A DNA stretch of 64,000 nt from NCBI RefSeq assembly GCF_014199265.1, contig NZ_JACIJG010000009.1, positions 62,001-126,000 on the forward strand. Direction: 5' to 3'. Made by a program: the position numbers and the translations under genes. Under the pieces are notes generated by a model that worked only from the letters and a program-made list of their open reading frames with translations, ran no database searches and was not told where the DNA came from. Shown here piece after piece: positions 26,141 through 36,465 of the stretch (position 1 is its first letter; every line of letters begins with the position of its first letter). The stretch comes from Brucella daejeonensis. GTDB lineage: Bacteria; Pseudomonadota; Alphaproteobacteria; Rhizobiales; Rhizobiaceae.

Positions 26141-27409
26141 ATGGCGGAAAGCAGCGAAGTTCATATTGTCGTCGTCGGCGCCGGTTTTGGCGGCCTGCAA
26201 CTCGTTCACGATCTGAAAGGTACGAATACCCGAATAACGCTGATCGACCAGCGCAACCACCATCTTTTCCAGCCCCTGCTCTATCAGGTCGCGACGACCA
26301 TTCTGGCCACGTCGGAAATCGCCTGGCCTATCCGTCATCTGTTTCGGGACCGCAAGGAGGTCGCGACGCTTCTTGGAACCGTGACCGGCGTCGACACCCA
26401 ACGCCGTCAAGTCCGTCTCGAAAATGGCGCTGAAATCTCTTATGACATGCTGGTGCTCGCGACCGGTGCGCGTCATGCCTATTTCGGCAACGATCAGTGG
26501 GAAGCGCTCGCACCCGGACTAAAAGCGCTTGAGGACGCAACCACGATCCGGCGTCGCCTGCTGCTCGCCTTCGAACAGGCCGAGCGCGAAACGGATGAAG
26601 CGAAGAGAAAGGCGCTCCTGACATTCGCCATCGTCGGAGGCGGTCCGACCGGTGTCGAGCTTGCGGGGATCATCGCCGAGCTTGCCAAACAGACCATCTG
26701 GCCGGAATTTCGCAACATCGACACACGGCAGTCGCAGGTCATGCTGCTGGAAGCGGGACCGCGCATTCTCGCGGCATTTCCGGAAGACCTTTCGAACTAT
26801 GCGCTGAAAGCGCTCGAGAAACTGGGCGTCGAAGTACGCCTGGGTATTCCGGTGAAAGATATTCGTGCCGAAGGCGTGACGGTAGGTGACGCGTTCGTCC
26901 CCTGCCGAACAGCAATCTGGGCCGCAGGTGTAGCCGCCTCTCCTGCGGCGGTGTGGCTAAATGCGGAAAGCGACCGCGCCGGGCGCGTGAAAGTGCTCTC
27001 CAATCTCAACGTGCCGGGCCATGACAATATTTTCGTCATCGGCGACACCGCATGGGTCGAAGGAGAAGACGGCAAACCAATCCCCGGCATCGCGCCTGCT
27101 GCCAAACAGCAGGGTGCTTATGTTGCCAGGGTCATCAAAAGCCGTATCGAAGGAAAGACGCCGCCAATGCCCTTCCGCTACAGGCACCAGGGCAATCTGG
27201 CCACTATCGGCCGCGGTGCGGCGGTGGTCGATATGGGGCGTTTCAGGTTAAAGGGAATCGTAGCGTGGTGGTTCTGGGGTATCGCTCACATTTTCTTTCT
27301 CATCGGAACTCGCAGCCGTGCCGCGGTCGCGTGGAGCTGGCTTTGGACCTATCTCTCCGGGCAGCATAGCGCCCGGCTGATAACCCAGGGCAAGCCGGTC
27401 GATCGCTGA
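26141..27409 (+). CDS. ndh: Type II NADH dehydrogenase (non-proton-pumping)
   Basis: 422 residues. FAD-binding IVVVGAGFGGLQLVHDL at the N-terminus, RNHHLFQPLLYQVATTILA typical of NDH-2, a second dinucleotide motif FAIVGGGPTGVELAG, and VIGDTAWVEGEDGKPIPGIAP for the FAD end. A C-terminal amphipathic or membrane segment GIVAWWFWGIAHIFFLIG anchors it to the inner membrane. Transfers electrons from NADH to quinone without pumping protons. AGGTAGG sits directly before the ATG. Confidence 0.93.
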   Translation: MAESSEVHIVVVGAGFGGLQLVHDLKGTNTRITLIDQRNHHLFQPLLYQVATTILATSEIAWPIRHLFRDRKEVATLLGTVTGVDTQRRQVRLENGAEISYDMLVLATGARHAYFGNDQWEALAPGLKALEDATTIRRRLLLAFEQAERETDEAKRKALLTFAIVGGGPTGVELAGIIAELAKQTIWPEFRNIDTRQSQVMLLEAGPRILAAFPEDLSNYALKALEKLGVEVRLGIPVKDIRAEGVTVGDAFVPCRTAIWAAGVAASPAAVWLNAESDRAGRVKVLSNLNVPGHDNIFVIGDTAWVEGEDGKPIPGIAPAAKQQGAYVARVIKSRIEGKTPPMPFRYRHQGNLATIGRGAAVVDMGRFRLKGIVAWWFWGIAHIFFLIGTRSRAAVAWSWLWTYLSGQHSARLITQGKPVDR

Positions 27410-27416
27410 AAGCGCA

Positions 27417-27441
27417 GACGGCCCGCTTTGAGCGGGCCGTC
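27417..27441. terminator. Terminator between convergent ndh and dctA
   Basis: 11-base-pair stem GACGGCCCGCT / AGCGGGCCGTC with a TTG loop, then CCATTTT. Serves ndh; could also stop dctA transcripts from the other side. Confidence 0.85.
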
Positions 27442-27497
27442 CCATTTTACACGCGCTTCTCGGTTAGGGCGCGTTTCGCTCCGGTCGGATCATGCTG

Positions 27498-28829
27498 CTA
27501 TTCGGCCGGTTCAAGCTGCGGAATAGCGTCCGTAACCATGGGAGCACCGCTCATCGCCGCAGCCAGCTTGTCGGTATCGAGTTCGTTTTCCCAGCGGGCG
27601 ACGACAATGGTTGCAACCGCATTGCCGACAAGATTGGTCAATGCGCGGCATTCCGACATGAAGCGGTCGATACCGAGGATCAGAGCCATGCCTGCAACCG
27701 GAACAGCGGGTATGACCGAGAGCGTCGCCGCGAGCGTGATGAAACCCGCGCCCGTAATGCCGGCTGCGCCCTTCGAACTCAGCATTGCCACCAGCAGCAG
27801 CAGTATCTGGTCACCCAGTGACAGCGGAATGTCGGTCGCCTGCGCGATGAAGAGAGCGGCCAGCGTCATGTAAATATTCGTGCCATCCAGATTGAACGAA
27901 TATCCGGTCGGGATGACAAGACCGACCACGGACCGCTTGCAGCCCGCCTTTTCCATCTTTTCCATCAATGATGGCAGCGCCGCTTCCGACGAAGACGTGC
28001 CCAGAACCAGAAGCAGTTCCTCTTTGATATAGCGGATAAGCGCTGTGATCGAAAAACCGTTATAACGGGCGACCACGCCGAGGACCCCGAGCACGAAAAG
28101 CAGCGATGTCAGGTAGAACGTTCCGATCAGCATCGCGAGGTTGGCAATCGAACCGATACCATATTTGCCGATCGTAAAGGCCATGGCGCCGAAAGCGCCG
28201 ATCGGAGCGGCCTTCATGAGAATTGCCACCAGTTTGAAGACCGGGGCGGTCAATACATGGAGGAAATCGACGACCGGCTTGCCCTTGTCGCCGACCAGCG
28301 CAAGCGAAATACCGAACAGAACCGAGAAGAACAGAACCTGCAGAATATCGCCTTCAGCGAACGCGCCGACAATCGTGGTCGGAATGATATTGCTCAGGAA
28401 GCCGGTAACAGTCTGTTCGTGTGCCTTGGCGGCATAGTTAGCCACTGCCTTCGGGTCGAGCGAAGCCGGATCGATGTGCATACCTGCACCCGGCTGCACT
28501 ACATTGGCGATTATGAGGCCGATGACCAAAGCCAGCGTCGAAAACGTCAGGAAATAGAGCATCGCCTTGCCGGCAACGCGACCGACTTTCTTCATGTCGC
28601 TCATGCCGGCAATACCGGTGGCAACAGTCAGGAAAATGACGGGCGCGATGATCATCTTTACGAGCTTGATGAATGCGTCGCCAAGCGGCTTCAGCTGCGT
28701 GCCCAGTTCTGGGTAGAAATGACCGAGCAGAATACCGGCGGCAATCGCCACCAATACCTGCACATAGAGGTGTTTGTAAAATGGGATTGGACCGCGCGGC
28801 TCCGCGGTGCCAGTTGATACTGCAATCAT
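27498..28829 (-). CDS. dctA: C4-dicarboxylate transporter DctA
   Basis: 443 residues with 8 or more hydrophobic segments. DAACS family motifs: [20 protein letters not shown], the serine-rich [38 protein letters not shown] and a late [19 protein letters not shown]. It brings in succinate, fumarate and malate with protons or sodium. Divergent from dctBD, with a sigma-54 promoter and paired activator sites in between. Confidence 0.96.
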   Translation of the reverse strand: MIAVSTGTAEPRGPIPFYKHLYVQVLVAIAAGILLGHFYPELGTQLKPLGDAFIKLVKMIIAPVIFLTVATGIAGMSDMKKVGRVAGKAMLYFLTFSTLALVIGLIIANVVQPGAGMHIDPASLDPKAVANYAAKAHEQTVTGFLSNIIPTTIVGAFAEGDILQVLFFSVLFGISLALVGDKGKPVVDFLHVLTAPVFKLVAILMKAAPIGAFGAMAFTIGKYGIGSIANLAMLIGTFYLTSLLFVLGVLGVVARYNGFSITALIRYIKEELLLVLGTSSSEAALPSLMEKMEKAGCKRSVVGLVIPTGYSFNLDGTNIYMTLAALFIAQATDIPLSLGDQILLLLVAMLSSKGAAGITGAGFITLAATLSVIPAVPVAGMALILGIDRFMSECRALTNLVGNAVATIVVARWENELDTDKLAAAMSGAPMVTDAIPQLEPAE

Positions 28830-28922
28830 GGTATCCTCCGTTCGGCTCAGTCCGGATCTCTTCCAGCCCCCCGAGCCTCAGTCTCGAATTCCAACGGCCT
28901 GCGCCGCTGTTCGATTTCCTGA

Positions 28923-28939
28923 TTGCAACCTTCGTGCCA
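28923..28939 (-). promoter_or_regulatory. Sigma-54 promoter of dctA
   Basis: On the minus strand TGGCACGAAGGTTGCAA, which agrees with the -24/-12 consensus TGGCAC-N5-TTGC. It lies about 94 bases before the dctA ATG and 75 bases from the nearest DctD-type site. Confidence 0.93.
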
Positions 28940-29013
28940 ATTTGCGACCATTGACATAAGTATATGATTTTAAATGTATTACCCTATTTTTTACCCTGTC
29001 AAATCAGAAAAAA

Positions 29014-29062
29014 GTGCGAAATTTCGCACATTCCGTATTCTCAAATGTGTGAAATAATGCAC
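29014..29062. promoter_or_regulatory. Tandem DctD-type upstream activator sites
   Basis: GTGCGAAATTTCGCAC at 29014-29029 is a perfect 16-base palindrome. GTGTGAAATAATGCAC at 29047-29062 is an imperfect copy, 33 bases away, so on the same face of the helix. Placement upstream of the dctA sigma-54 promoter fits known paired DctD sites in rhizobia. The second site ends 7 bases before the dctB ATG and may also affect dctBD. Confidence 0.85.
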
Positions 29063-29069
29063 AATAGGG

Positions 29070-30920
29070 ATGATGAACACGAAAGCAGCCACAACCGACA
29101 ATCATGACGGCTCCAACCGCCGTGCATGGATAGTATTCGGGTTGATCTGCGCTGCGATTTTCGCGTTGGCGTTCTGGATCGTCGGCAACGCGGCGCAAGA
29201 CAGGGCGGTTCTGGCGCTGAGCGAACAAGCACGGATCGACGCCAATCTCAACAGCGCCTTGCTACGCGCCGTTCTCGAAAAGCAGCGGGCTTTGCCGCTG
29301 GTTCTCTCGAAGGACGAGGCGCTGGAAGCCGCCCTTCAGGATAAAACACCGGCGACTATCGATCCCCTGAATGAGAAGTTTGAAACACTTGCCGAAGGCA
29401 CGCAGGCGGCAGTTATCTATCTTGTCGATCTGAGAGGTATCGCCATCGCCGCCAGCAACTGGCGCGGGCCGGTCAGTTTCGTCGGGAACGACTACACGTT
29501 TCGCCCCTATTTCCACGATGCGCTGAAAAACGGCAGTGCAGAATATTTCGCCCTTGGAAGTGTCAGTTTTCGTCCCGGTCTCTACATATCCCGGCGCATC
29601 GACGGCCCCGATGGCCCGCTTGGCGTCATTGTCGTTAAGCTGGAATTCAACCGGCTGGAGAGCGACTGGAACGATGCGGGGCGCCCCACCTTCGTTGCCG
29701 ACGAACGCAACATCGTGCTGATCACCAGTCTTCCATCCTGGCGGTTCATGACAATCGGTCCGATGACGCCCGCGCAGCTCCAGCCTATTCGCGACAGCCT
29801 GCAGTTCGGTGACGCACCGCTGCAGCCCCTCCCGCTATCGGTGAAATCGATCGACGGCGACGATGTGCTGTCGATGGCCGCACTGTTGCCAGGCAACACA
29901 CGGCAGACAGACTTTCTTGCCATACGTTCCGCAGTACCGTCCACACCGTGGCAGATGTACAGTCTCGCACCGATACGCCCGCAAATTCCCTCCGCAGTTC
30001 GCGAAGCGCGCCTGTTCGCCTTTATCATTCTTGCGGCCCTCGCCGCCCTTGCCGCCCTGCTGATGCGGCGCAGACAGAAGCTCGCGGCGCGCATAGCCAA
30101 TGCCCGACGCATTCGGGCGGAACTGGAAAAGAACGTTGAAGAGCGGACCCGCGACCTCAGCCTTGCGCGCGACCGGCTGCAAGCGGAAGTAAGCGGTCAC
30201 CGGCGCACGGAAATCATGCTGCAGGGGGTGCAACAGGACCTCGTTCACGCCAATCGGCTCGCTATCATGGGACAGGTTGCGGCGGGCGTGGCGCACGAGA
30301 TCAACCAGCCCGTCGCCACGATCCGCGCTTATGCGGACAACGCCAGGACCTTCATCGAACGTAACCGAATTGCCGACGCCACCGAAAATCTGAACGAAAT
30401 CGCCGCCTTGACGGAACGCATCGGAACCATCACCGGAGATTTGAAAGCGCTTGCCAGAAAAGGCCGGTCCCCGTCCGAACCCACACCGCTCGCACAGGTC
30501 ATTTCCGGCGCGCTCGTCTTGTTGCGCAGCCGCTTCTCCGGGCGAATGGATCAGCTCGATATCGAACTGCCGCCGCCGAGCCTGCGTGTCGCGGGCCACT
30601 CCATCCGGCTCGAACAAGTCTTCATCAACCTGTTCCAGAACGCTCTGGAAGCCGTTGATTCAAAAGAAAATGATGGACTGGTAAAAGTTCGCGTTCACGA
30701 ACGGGAGGAAAAGGTGGTCGTGACCGTCTCGGATAACGGTCCGGGTATGCCGACGCACATTCGCGAGAATCTGTTCTCGCCCTTCAACACCTCCAAGGAA
30801 AAAGGTCTTGGCCTCGGCCTCGTGATCGTGAAGGAAATCGTCACCGATTACGGCGGGACCATATCTGCGGAAAGCAGCGCGGCGGGCACGGCTTTCTGCG
30901 TCGAACTGAGAAAAGCATGA
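29070..30920 (+). CDS. dctB: Sensor histidine kinase DctB
   Basis: 616 residues. First membrane helix about 20-40 ([20 protein letters not shown]), a periplasmic double-Cache sensor region to about 310, second helix ([18 protein letters not shown]), a coiled linker, then the kinase core. H-box [21 protein letters not shown]-box [13 protein letters not shown] and G-box [14 protein letters not shown] / [13 protein letters not shown]. Senses C4-dicarboxylates and phosphorylates DctD. Its stop overlaps the dctD start (ATGA). Confidence 0.95.
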   Translation: MMNTKAATTDNHDGSNRRAWIVFGLICAAIFALAFWIVGNAAQDRAVLALSEQARIDANLNSALLRAVLEKQRALPLVLSKDEALEAALQDKTPATIDPLNEKFETLAEGTQAAVIYLVDLRGIAIAASNWRGPVSFVGNDYTFRPYFHDALKNGSAEYFALGSVSFRPGLYISRRIDGPDGPLGVIVVKLEFNRLESDWNDAGRPTFVADERNIVLITSLPSWRFMTIGPMTPAQLQPIRDSLQFGDAPLQPLPLSVKSIDGDDVLSMAALLPGNTRQTDFLAIRSAVPSTPWQMYSLAPIRPQIPSAVREARLFAFIILAALAALAALLMRRRQKLAARIANARRIRAELEKNVEERTRDLSLARDRLQAEVSGHRRTEIMLQGVQQDLVHANRLAIMGQVAAGVAHEINQPVATIRAYADNARTFIERNRIADATENLNEIAALTERIGTITGDLKALARKGRSPSEPTPLAQVISGALVLLRSRFSGRMDQLDIELPPPSLRVAGHSIRLEQVFINLFQNALEAVDSKENDGLVKVRVHEREEKVVVTVSDNGPGMPTHIRENLFSPFNTSKEKGLGLGLVIVKEIVTDYGGTISAESSAAGTAFCVELRKA

Positions 30921-32269
30921 TGGAAAAATTGCCCTCCGTTATTCTGGTGGATGATGACACGGCTCTGCGTCGCGCCACGCGCCAGACACTGGAGCTTGCC
31001 GGTTACAATGTTGCGGATTTTGCCAGTGCCGCCGACGCGTTGGAGGTAATCGGGCCAGATCAGGACGGCATCATTGTCACAGACGTTCGGATGCCACATA
31101 TCGACGGACTACAGTTTTTCGCCCGTATCAAAATAATCGACGCGGATTTGCCAGTAATCCTGATTACCGGCCATGGCGATATTCCCATGGCTGTGCAGGC
31201 GATACAGGATGGCGCTTACGATTTCATCACAAAGCCGTTTGCCGCCGACCGGCTTGTGCACAGCATTCGCCGCGCATGGGAAAAGCGCCAGTTGGTGCTG
31301 GAGAACCGCGTGCTTCGCCAGGCCGTGGAAAACGCCGAAGGCGATCTGCCGCTGATCGGGCAGACGCCGGTCATGGAAAATCTGCGCCGCACGCTGCGTG
31401 ATATCGCCGACACGGATGTCGACGTGCTGGTAGCCGGCGAAACAGGAAGCGGCAAGGAAGTCGTGGCCCAATTGCTGCATAATTGGGGCCGTCGTCGCAA
31501 AGGCAATTTCGTTGCCCTCAATTGCGGAGCATTACCGGAAACCGTCATTGAAAGCGAATTGTTCGGGCATGAAGCGGGCGCCTTTACCGGCGCCCAGAAA
31601 AAACGCCTTGGCCGCATCGAACACGCGAGCGGCGGCACGCTGTTTCTCGACGAAATCGAAAGTATGCCCGCTGCGACACAAGTCAAACTGCTGCGGGTTC
31701 TTGAAATGCGGGAAGTTACCCCGCTCGGCACCAATGAGATACGTCCCGTCGATCTGCGCGTCGTTGCAGCGGCAAAAATAGATCTCGGCGACCCGGAACA
31801 AAGAGGCGATTTTCGCGAAGATCTCTATTACCGGCTGAATGTCGTCACCCTGTCCATTCCTCCCCTGAGGGAAAGACGGGAGGACATTCCGCTACTTTTT
31901 GCACATTTCCTGACGCAAGCCTCTAAGCGCTTCAATCGTGACATTCCGGTGATCGATGCGGCGACCCACCGCCATCTCATGAGCCACAACTGGCCCGGAA
32001 ATGTCCGCGAACTGGCGCATTTTGCCGACCGAATGACCCTTGGCGTCTGCGAGGCGTCTCCGTCTTCCGGCCCGGCGCCCCACAAACAGGAAAGCCTTCC
32101 GAAACGCCTTGAGCACTATGAAGAAGCGCTCATCCGTGAGACGCTCGCGGCTCACAACGGCAATGTTCAGGAAACGATTGAAGCACTCGGCATTCCACGC
32201 AAGACCTTTTACGATAAGATGCAGCGGCACGGCATCAATCGCGCGGATTATCGCGCCGGCAACGATTGA
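30917..32269 (+). CDS. dctD: Sigma-54-dependent response regulator DctD
   Basis: 450 residues. Receiver domain about 1-120 with the acceptor Asp in [17 protein letters not shown]+ domain with Walker [17 protein letters not shown], the sigma-54-contacting loop [13 protein letters not shown] and Walker [14 protein letters not shown]-terminal Fis-like HTH with [24 protein letters not shown]. Activates dctA at the divergent sigma-54 promoter. Complete gene; no truncation. Confidence 0.95.
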   Translation: MMEKLPSVILVDDDTALRRATRQTLELAGYNVADFASAADALEVIGPDQDGIIVTDVRMPHIDGLQFFARIKIIDADLPVILITGHGDIPMAVQAIQDGAYDFITKPFAADRLVHSIRRAWEKRQLVLENRVLRQAVENAEGDLPLIGQTPVMENLRRTLRDIADTDVDVLVAGETGSGKEVVAQLLHNWGRRRKGNFVALNCGALPETVIESELFGHEAGAFTGAQKKRLGRIEHASGGTLFLDEIESMPAATQVKLLRVLEMREVTPLGTNEIRPVDLRVVAAAKIDLGDPEQRGDFREDLYYRLNVVTLSIPPLRERREDIPLLFAHFLTQASKRFNRDIPVIDAATHRHLMSHNWPGNVRELAHFADRMTLGVCEASPSSGPAPHKQESLPKRLEHYEEALIRETLAAHNGNVQETIEALGIPRKTFYDKMQRHGINRADYRAGND

Positions 32270-32389
32270 ATACGCTCAAGCAAATTCGAAGTCGCTGGCC
32301 GCTGAGACGGCCTTTCCGCCACCTGTTTCCGCTTGGCGCACCGGAGGGTAGAGACTAAAACTCCAGGCGCTCAGGCCACTCCGGAGCTT

Positions 32390-32743
32390 TCAAAGCGACT
32401 GCATGAATTCGTGCAGAACTACGGCCTGATTATGCTCTTCATCCTTCGCACCATAGAGAAGCGTCAATCGTCCGCCCTTGGCTTTGGCCTTGGCGATCAA
32501 GTCCATCAGGGCGGGCTTGTTGCCTGCCAGTTCCTCGCGATATCTTTTCTGAAAATCGTTCCACTTCGCAGGGTCGTGGCAAAACCATTTACGAAGATCG
32601 GCCGAAGGCGCGATATTCCTGGCCCACAGATTTATATCGGCTTTTTCCTTCGTCATGCCACGGGGCCAGACACGATCCACGAGCACACGATAGCCGTCAT
32701 CCGGCGAAGGAACCTCATAGATGCGTTTCAATGCAATAGCCAT
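32390..32743 (-). CDS. DUF488 family protein (YeaO-like)
   Basis: 117 residues. Opening IALKRIYEVPSPDDGYRVLVDRVWPRG with the conserved RxWPRG, DINLWARNIAPSADLRKWF, HDPAKWNDFQKRYREEL, and LTLLYGAKDEEHNQAVVLHEF are the DUF488 signature. No established activity. Lone gene, convergent with dctD from the other strand, preceding a non-coding stretch of 230 bases towards fdhA. Confidence 0.9.
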   Translation of the reverse strand: MAIALKRIYEVPSPDDGYRVLVDRVWPRGMTKEKADINLWARNIAPSADLRKWFCHDPAKWNDFQKRYREELAGNKPALMDLIAKAKAKGGRLTLLYGAKDEEHNQAVVLHEFMQSL

Positions 32744-32930
32744 GGAACCTTTCCCTGCTGCCCTGCCGACAGATATGGCGAATGAAACAGCTTCGGCAAG
32801 GCCTCAGAGCCTGAAACAAGCAGCCGCTCATGGCGACCTTTGGAACAGATTCTCACAAAAAATAAGCCGTCGTGGTAGCGCTGCCCGGTATCCGAGGATG
32901 ACCTTCAGGCAGGAGTGACGAATTATCAGC

Positions 32931-32959
32931 AGAGAAATGCCGCAGAAGCGGCACCTCTC
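32931..32959. terminator. Hairpin after the formaldehyde dehydrogenase gene
   Basis: TGCCGC-AGAA-GCGGCA (32938-32953), with outer GAGA / TCTC pairs around it. Read on the minus strand it follows fdhA and is trailed by a few T residues, so it may be its terminator. Confidence 0.55.
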
Positions 32960-32973
32960 GTGTCATGTCGTTA

Positions 32974-34164
32974 TCAGGCCGCCTTGCCCAACAGGCCGTG
33001 CGGGTCGAGAACGAACTTCTTTGCCGCCCCCTGATCGAAACTTTCATAGCCCTGCGCTGCGTCTTCCAGCGAAATGACCTGAGCATTGACGATGTCCGCA
33101 ATGTTCAGCCGCCCATGAAGGATGGCCTGCATCAACTGGCGATTATACTTGAGAACCGGGGTCTGGCCTGTATGAAACGACTGTGCCTTGGCCCATCCGA
33201 GTCCGAAACGCAGTGAAAGACTGCCATGTTTTGCTGCCTTGTCGACCGCTCCCGGATCTTCGGTGACATAAAGCCCCGGAATACCGATCGAACCGGCCGG
33301 ACGGGTGATTTCCATCATCTGGTTCAGGACGATTGCCGGCTGTTCTCCACCGCCATGTCCACGCGCTTCGAAGCCGACGGCGTCGATAGCGCTGTCTACC
33401 TCGTTACTGCCCGTAACTTCGGCAATCATGTCGCCCAGCCGGTCGCTCGCCGAGAGATCGATCGGCTCGAAACCGACATTGCGGGCATGTTCGAGACGTT
33501 CCTTGTTGAAGTCGCCGATCATGACGACAGCGGCTCCAAGAATACGCGCCGATGCGGCGGCAGCAAGCCCAACCGGCCCGGCCCCTGCCACATAGACGAT
33601 CGACCCGACGCCGACACCGGCCTTGACCGCGCCGTGGAACCCTGTCGGCAGGATATCGGAAAGCATGGTCAGATCGCGGATTTTTTCCATCGCCTGTTCG
33701 CGATCCGGGAATTTCAGCAAATTGAAGTCCGCATATGGCACCATCACATAACGTGCCTGCCCGCCGACCCATCCGCCCATATCGACATAACCAAAGGCAC
33801 CGCCGGCACGCGACGGATTGACCGTCAGGCAGACGCCCGTGTCCTGCGACTTGCAGCAACGGCATCGTCCGCACGCGACATTGAACGGCACCGAAACGAT
33901 ATCGCCCACGTCGAGCATCTCGACATCGCTGCCCTTCTCGATGACTTCGCCGGTAATTTCATGACCGAGAACAAGACCCGGCATGGCCGTGGTGCGCCCG
34001 CGAACCATGTGCTGGTCCGAGCCGCAAATATTGGTGGAGACAACCTTCAGTATGACGGCATGTTCCAGCTTCCTCCCGTCTGGTGCCGCCAACGCTGGAT
34101 CATCGATATCGCGCACTTCGACTTTCCCGGGTCGCAAATAAACGACGCCACGGTTCTTGCTCAT
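32974..34164 (-). CDS. fdhA: Glutathione-independent formaldehyde dehydrogenase (zinc alcohol dehydrogenase family)
   Basis: 396 residues from ATG 34164, which has GGAGGTAGAC upstream; the frame is open 9 more codons. Catalytic zinc site STNICGSDQHMVRGR and GLVLGHEITGEV; structural zinc cysteines CGRCRCCKSQDTGVC; Rossmann motif VYVAGAGPVGLAAAASARI. The insert with GGAFGYVDMGGWVGGQARYVMVP matches Pseudomonas putida-type enzymes that oxidise formaldehyde with a tightly bound NAD and no glutathione. A dismutase role is possible. Confidence 0.92.
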   Translation of the reverse strand: MSKNRGVVYLRPGKVEVRDIDDPALAAPDGRKLEHAVILKVVSTNICGSDQHMVRGRTTAMPGLVLGHEITGEVIEKGSDVEMLDVGDIVSVPFNVACGRCRCCKSQDTGVCLTVNPSRAGGAFGYVDMGGWVGGQARYVMVPYADFNLLKFPDREQAMEKIRDLTMLSDILPTGFHGAVKAGVGVGSIVYVAGAGPVGLAAAASARILGAAVVMIGDFNKERLEHARNVGFEPIDLSASDRLGDMIAEVTGSNEVDSAIDAVGFEARGHGGGEQPAIVLNQMMEITRPAGSIGIPGLYVTEDPGAVDKAAKHGSLSLRFGLGWAKAQSFHTGQTPVLKYNRQLMQAILHGRLNIADIVNAQVISLEDAAQGYESFDQGAAKKFVLDPHGLLGKAA

Positions 34165-34356
34165 GTCTACCTCCTCCAGGTCGAACAACACTGACAGATT
34201 TCAAGCAATGCAATGATCGATAATTGTCCGGGCAAGAATGGAATTTCCCGGTAGAAGGAGGTTACAGGCAGGAAGATGGTCGCTCAGTCTCAATCGCGAC
34301 ACGTCTCGTTCAAATTGGCCTTGGACGAGACGTATATTTTCATTCAGCGGAGCTGA

Positions 34357-35205
34357 TTACCGGATGGCTCCGGCCCCGTCATCGAAAATGAATGCCGGAC
34401 CGACAACGCGCACGGTGCGCTCGGTAATCGGTGCGAAAGATGTTGTCTGAACTTCAGAATCGCTATTGCGGGCGGGTCTGCTGTCCGGCATCGGAACAAC
34501 TACGTTTTTCAACATGCGGGTTCCTCTGCTATTGGCCCGCAACTCACTGATCTTGCCGATATAGCCCGCCCAGTCGCATTTTCTGAAATTCCCGTCGCCA
34601 TGATAATTATATGCCGTCGGCAGCTCGATATAAGGCTTGCCGGTGGAAACCGACACCATATCGCCCGTTTCGCCATTCGGATCGTTCAGGACATAGAGAT
34701 CGACATTCTGGCCCTCGCAGATGTACCGGCACTGCGCCATCGTTTCGGCTACATTGTCGGACTTCTGAAACTGGGAATGCGGAGCGGGGAAAAGGTAACC
34801 GTCCGACAGGCGCACGCAATAGGTCAGCGCTCCTTTCCTGCCCGTCGCAGGCGTTCGTGACTGGCTGTCCGCCGCAGTCGGCGCAGACGGTCTGGAGCGG
34901 TCAAGCTTGGCTTTGACGGCTTTCCGCACGGTGCGCTCGCTACAGCCGCGAGACGCAAGCGAACTGCTAGAGAGCTGACGCTGGATGTTTGCCATGCGCA
35001 GGGTCAGATCGCGACATGCATTGAAGAAGCCGCCCCGATCATCGCCTTCCTTGCATCCTCGGCTCCGGGCTATCGCCCGTATGGCCGAAAGCTGGCGTTG
35101 CGCCATCAGATCCCCCGCGCTCGCCGTCCGCGTACAGGCGGCAACAGCCAATTGCGGAAAGCCGAGCAACCCAATCAATAGGAGCAAGACGAAAGATTTT
35201 GTCAC
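34357..35205 (-). CDS. DUF2865 domain secreted protein
   Basis: 282 residues. Signal peptide of about 23 residues (FVLLLLIGLLGFPQLAVA). A Cys-containing helical region (LMAQRQLSAIRAIARSRGCK ... FFNACRDLTLRMANIQRQL) is followed by the DUF2865 core: LTYCVRLSDGYLFPAP, MAQCRYICEGQNVDLYVLN, and TAYNYHGDGNFRKCDWAGY. Common in Rhizobiales, function unknown. A small HTH-like gene lies 30 bases upstream on the same strand and probably shares its transcript. Confidence 0.85.
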   Translation of the reverse strand: MTKSFVLLLLIGLLGFPQLAVAACTRTASAGDLMAQRQLSAIRAIARSRGCKEGDDRGGFFNACRDLTLRMANIQRQLSSSSLASRGCSERTVRKAVKAKLDRSRPSAPTAADSQSRTPATGRKGALTYCVRLSDGYLFPAPHSQFQKSDNVAETMAQCRYICEGQNVDLYVLNDPNGETGDMVSVSTGKPYIELPTAYNYHGDGNFRKCDWAGYIGKISELRANSRGTRMLKNVVVPMPDSRPARNSDSEVQTTSFAPITERTVRVVGPAFIFDDGAGAIR

Positions 35206-35235
35206 GGCACCCCCCGGAACCTGTTGCTGTTGTCG

Positions 35236-35484
35236 CTACCTTACCGACACTAGGGAAAGTGGGACCTCCGCTTCCGAAGGCCGATCAGCCGCATTGAGCA
35301 CCTTGTCCGGGTCCATTTCGGACACCAGTGCCGCCAACGCCAGACGCAGATAAAGAGGGGCATCGGCGCGATCTATCGATTTCAGCGCCACTCGCGAAAT
35401 GCCGAGGGAATAGGCCAATTCCTGTTCGGATGTGTTCAGGGATGCACAGATCTTCGCGAGTTTTTCATATGCACGTCTACCCAT
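35236..35484 (-). CDS. Small helix-turn-helix-like protein (82 aa)
   Basis: ATG at 35484 has GGAGGAGGG ten bases upstream, much better than the earlier GTG/ATG-like starts at 35505. The segment AKICASLNTSEQELAYSLGISRVALKSIDRA looks like a helix-turn-helix, then a helical LYLRLALAALVSEMDPDKVL. It resembles short XRE/Cro-like adaptor regulators but is not assigned to a family. It precedes the DUF2865 gene. Confidence 0.65.
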   Translation of the reverse strand: MGRRAYEKLAKICASLNTSEQELAYSLGISRVALKSIDRADAPLYLRLALAALVSEMDPDKVLNAADRPSEAEVPLSLVSVR

Positions 35485-35505
35485 TAGTATTGTTCCCTCC
35501 TCCAT

Positions 35506-36363
35506 TAACGCGACCCGTCAAGCCGCTTTTAAAATCATCCTCGGTCCGGATTACCGGCCTGTTCCTCTTCGCGCCGTATGCGGACTTGCCCCGAGATACA
35601 AAACGGCATTCGGAGAAGGGACAGGATGCGCTCCAGACAGCGTGCCGCCATCACCTTTGCTGAATGTCTCGAAACGGGATCGTCATCCCCATTGGAAAAC
35701 GGCGCCGCAAACGGCACGGAAAGACATCACGGCTGCACTTGACAGATAAACAACGGAAAACAACTCCAAATTGCGAAAACGCACCGAAACGCCTCGTTTT
35801 CTGCAGTGCCATAGAATAACAATAGAATGTATTTTCTTACATTAGGCAATCTCAAACATTATCCCAATTGAAAACTACTTATATTAGATATGAGTAATCA
35901 ATATAAAATCCGTGCGATGTTCAATTTTTGGAAACAGTCCCCGCATCAGCCCCGAAAATTCATCGAATTTATATTTTCGCGCCTAACCTGCGAATTTTAT
36001 TCGCATAATCGTCCTATCCCCCTGAACGGGGGAATAGCCACCGCTCAGAATGAGGCGTCCATAGGTTGAATTATAATGTTTTATATACCGCAATAGTTGC
36101 TTTTCATCAGCACGTCGCAGCCTGGCGAGCCGTTAACCCTGTTTGAAAAAGATTGCAGCGATAGAGAAGTTCCGGCCCGGAAATTACAAGCCAACCGTAC
36201 CACCTCCGCACCGTCGGCAACCTATTTGCTTCCGCGAGGCACCGCGCTGCTTCAATTCTGGCAGGACAATCCTACTACCTTTAGTTGCCTCTCCGAAAAG
36301 CAACTACGGTCAAAATAATTTCAGGCACAACCCGATCCCCGCGAACGTCGCGAGCGACTGGCT
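35506..36363. other. Long AT-rich non-coding stretch
   Basis: About 860 bases without a convincing gene, unusual in this gene-dense window. The centre (about 35740-36110) is markedly AT-rich. A stable hairpin CTATCCCCC-TGAAC-GGGGGAATAG with one bulged A lies at 36014-36037. Short frames at 36097-36318 and 36143-36367 lack coding character. It could hold a small RNA or distal control sites; nothing firm is visible. Confidence 0.6.
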
Positions 36364-36465
36364 CTAAAAGTCGTCCCTATGGCGGATCGACTGGAGATAG
36401 GCATATGCCGTGCCCAGCAGTATCGGCACGATCACTAAAGCGGTCCAGAACAGAATATTGCTCAT
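36364..36465 (-). CDS. Small single-pass membrane protein (33 aa)
   Basis: Translation gives MSNILFWTALVIVPILLG then TAYAYLQSIRHRDDF. One hydrophobic helix (about residues 4-24) with a basic then acidic cytosolic tail, and a strong ribosome-binding region GGGAGGGAGGG ending about 5 bases before the ATG. The length and layout recall tiny subunits of respiratory or transport complexes (for example CydX- or KdpF-sized proteins), but no family match is claimed. It is a lone gene, divergent from the macroglobulin gene 280 bases away. Confidence 0.72.
   Translation of the reverse strand: MSNILFWTALVIVPILLGTAYAYLQSIRHRDDF

Noticed and set aside
36097-36318. 73-residue plus-strand frame in the long AT-rich gap
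   Set aside because: It lacks a ribosome-binding site and looks compositionally random; another frame of equal length overlaps it.
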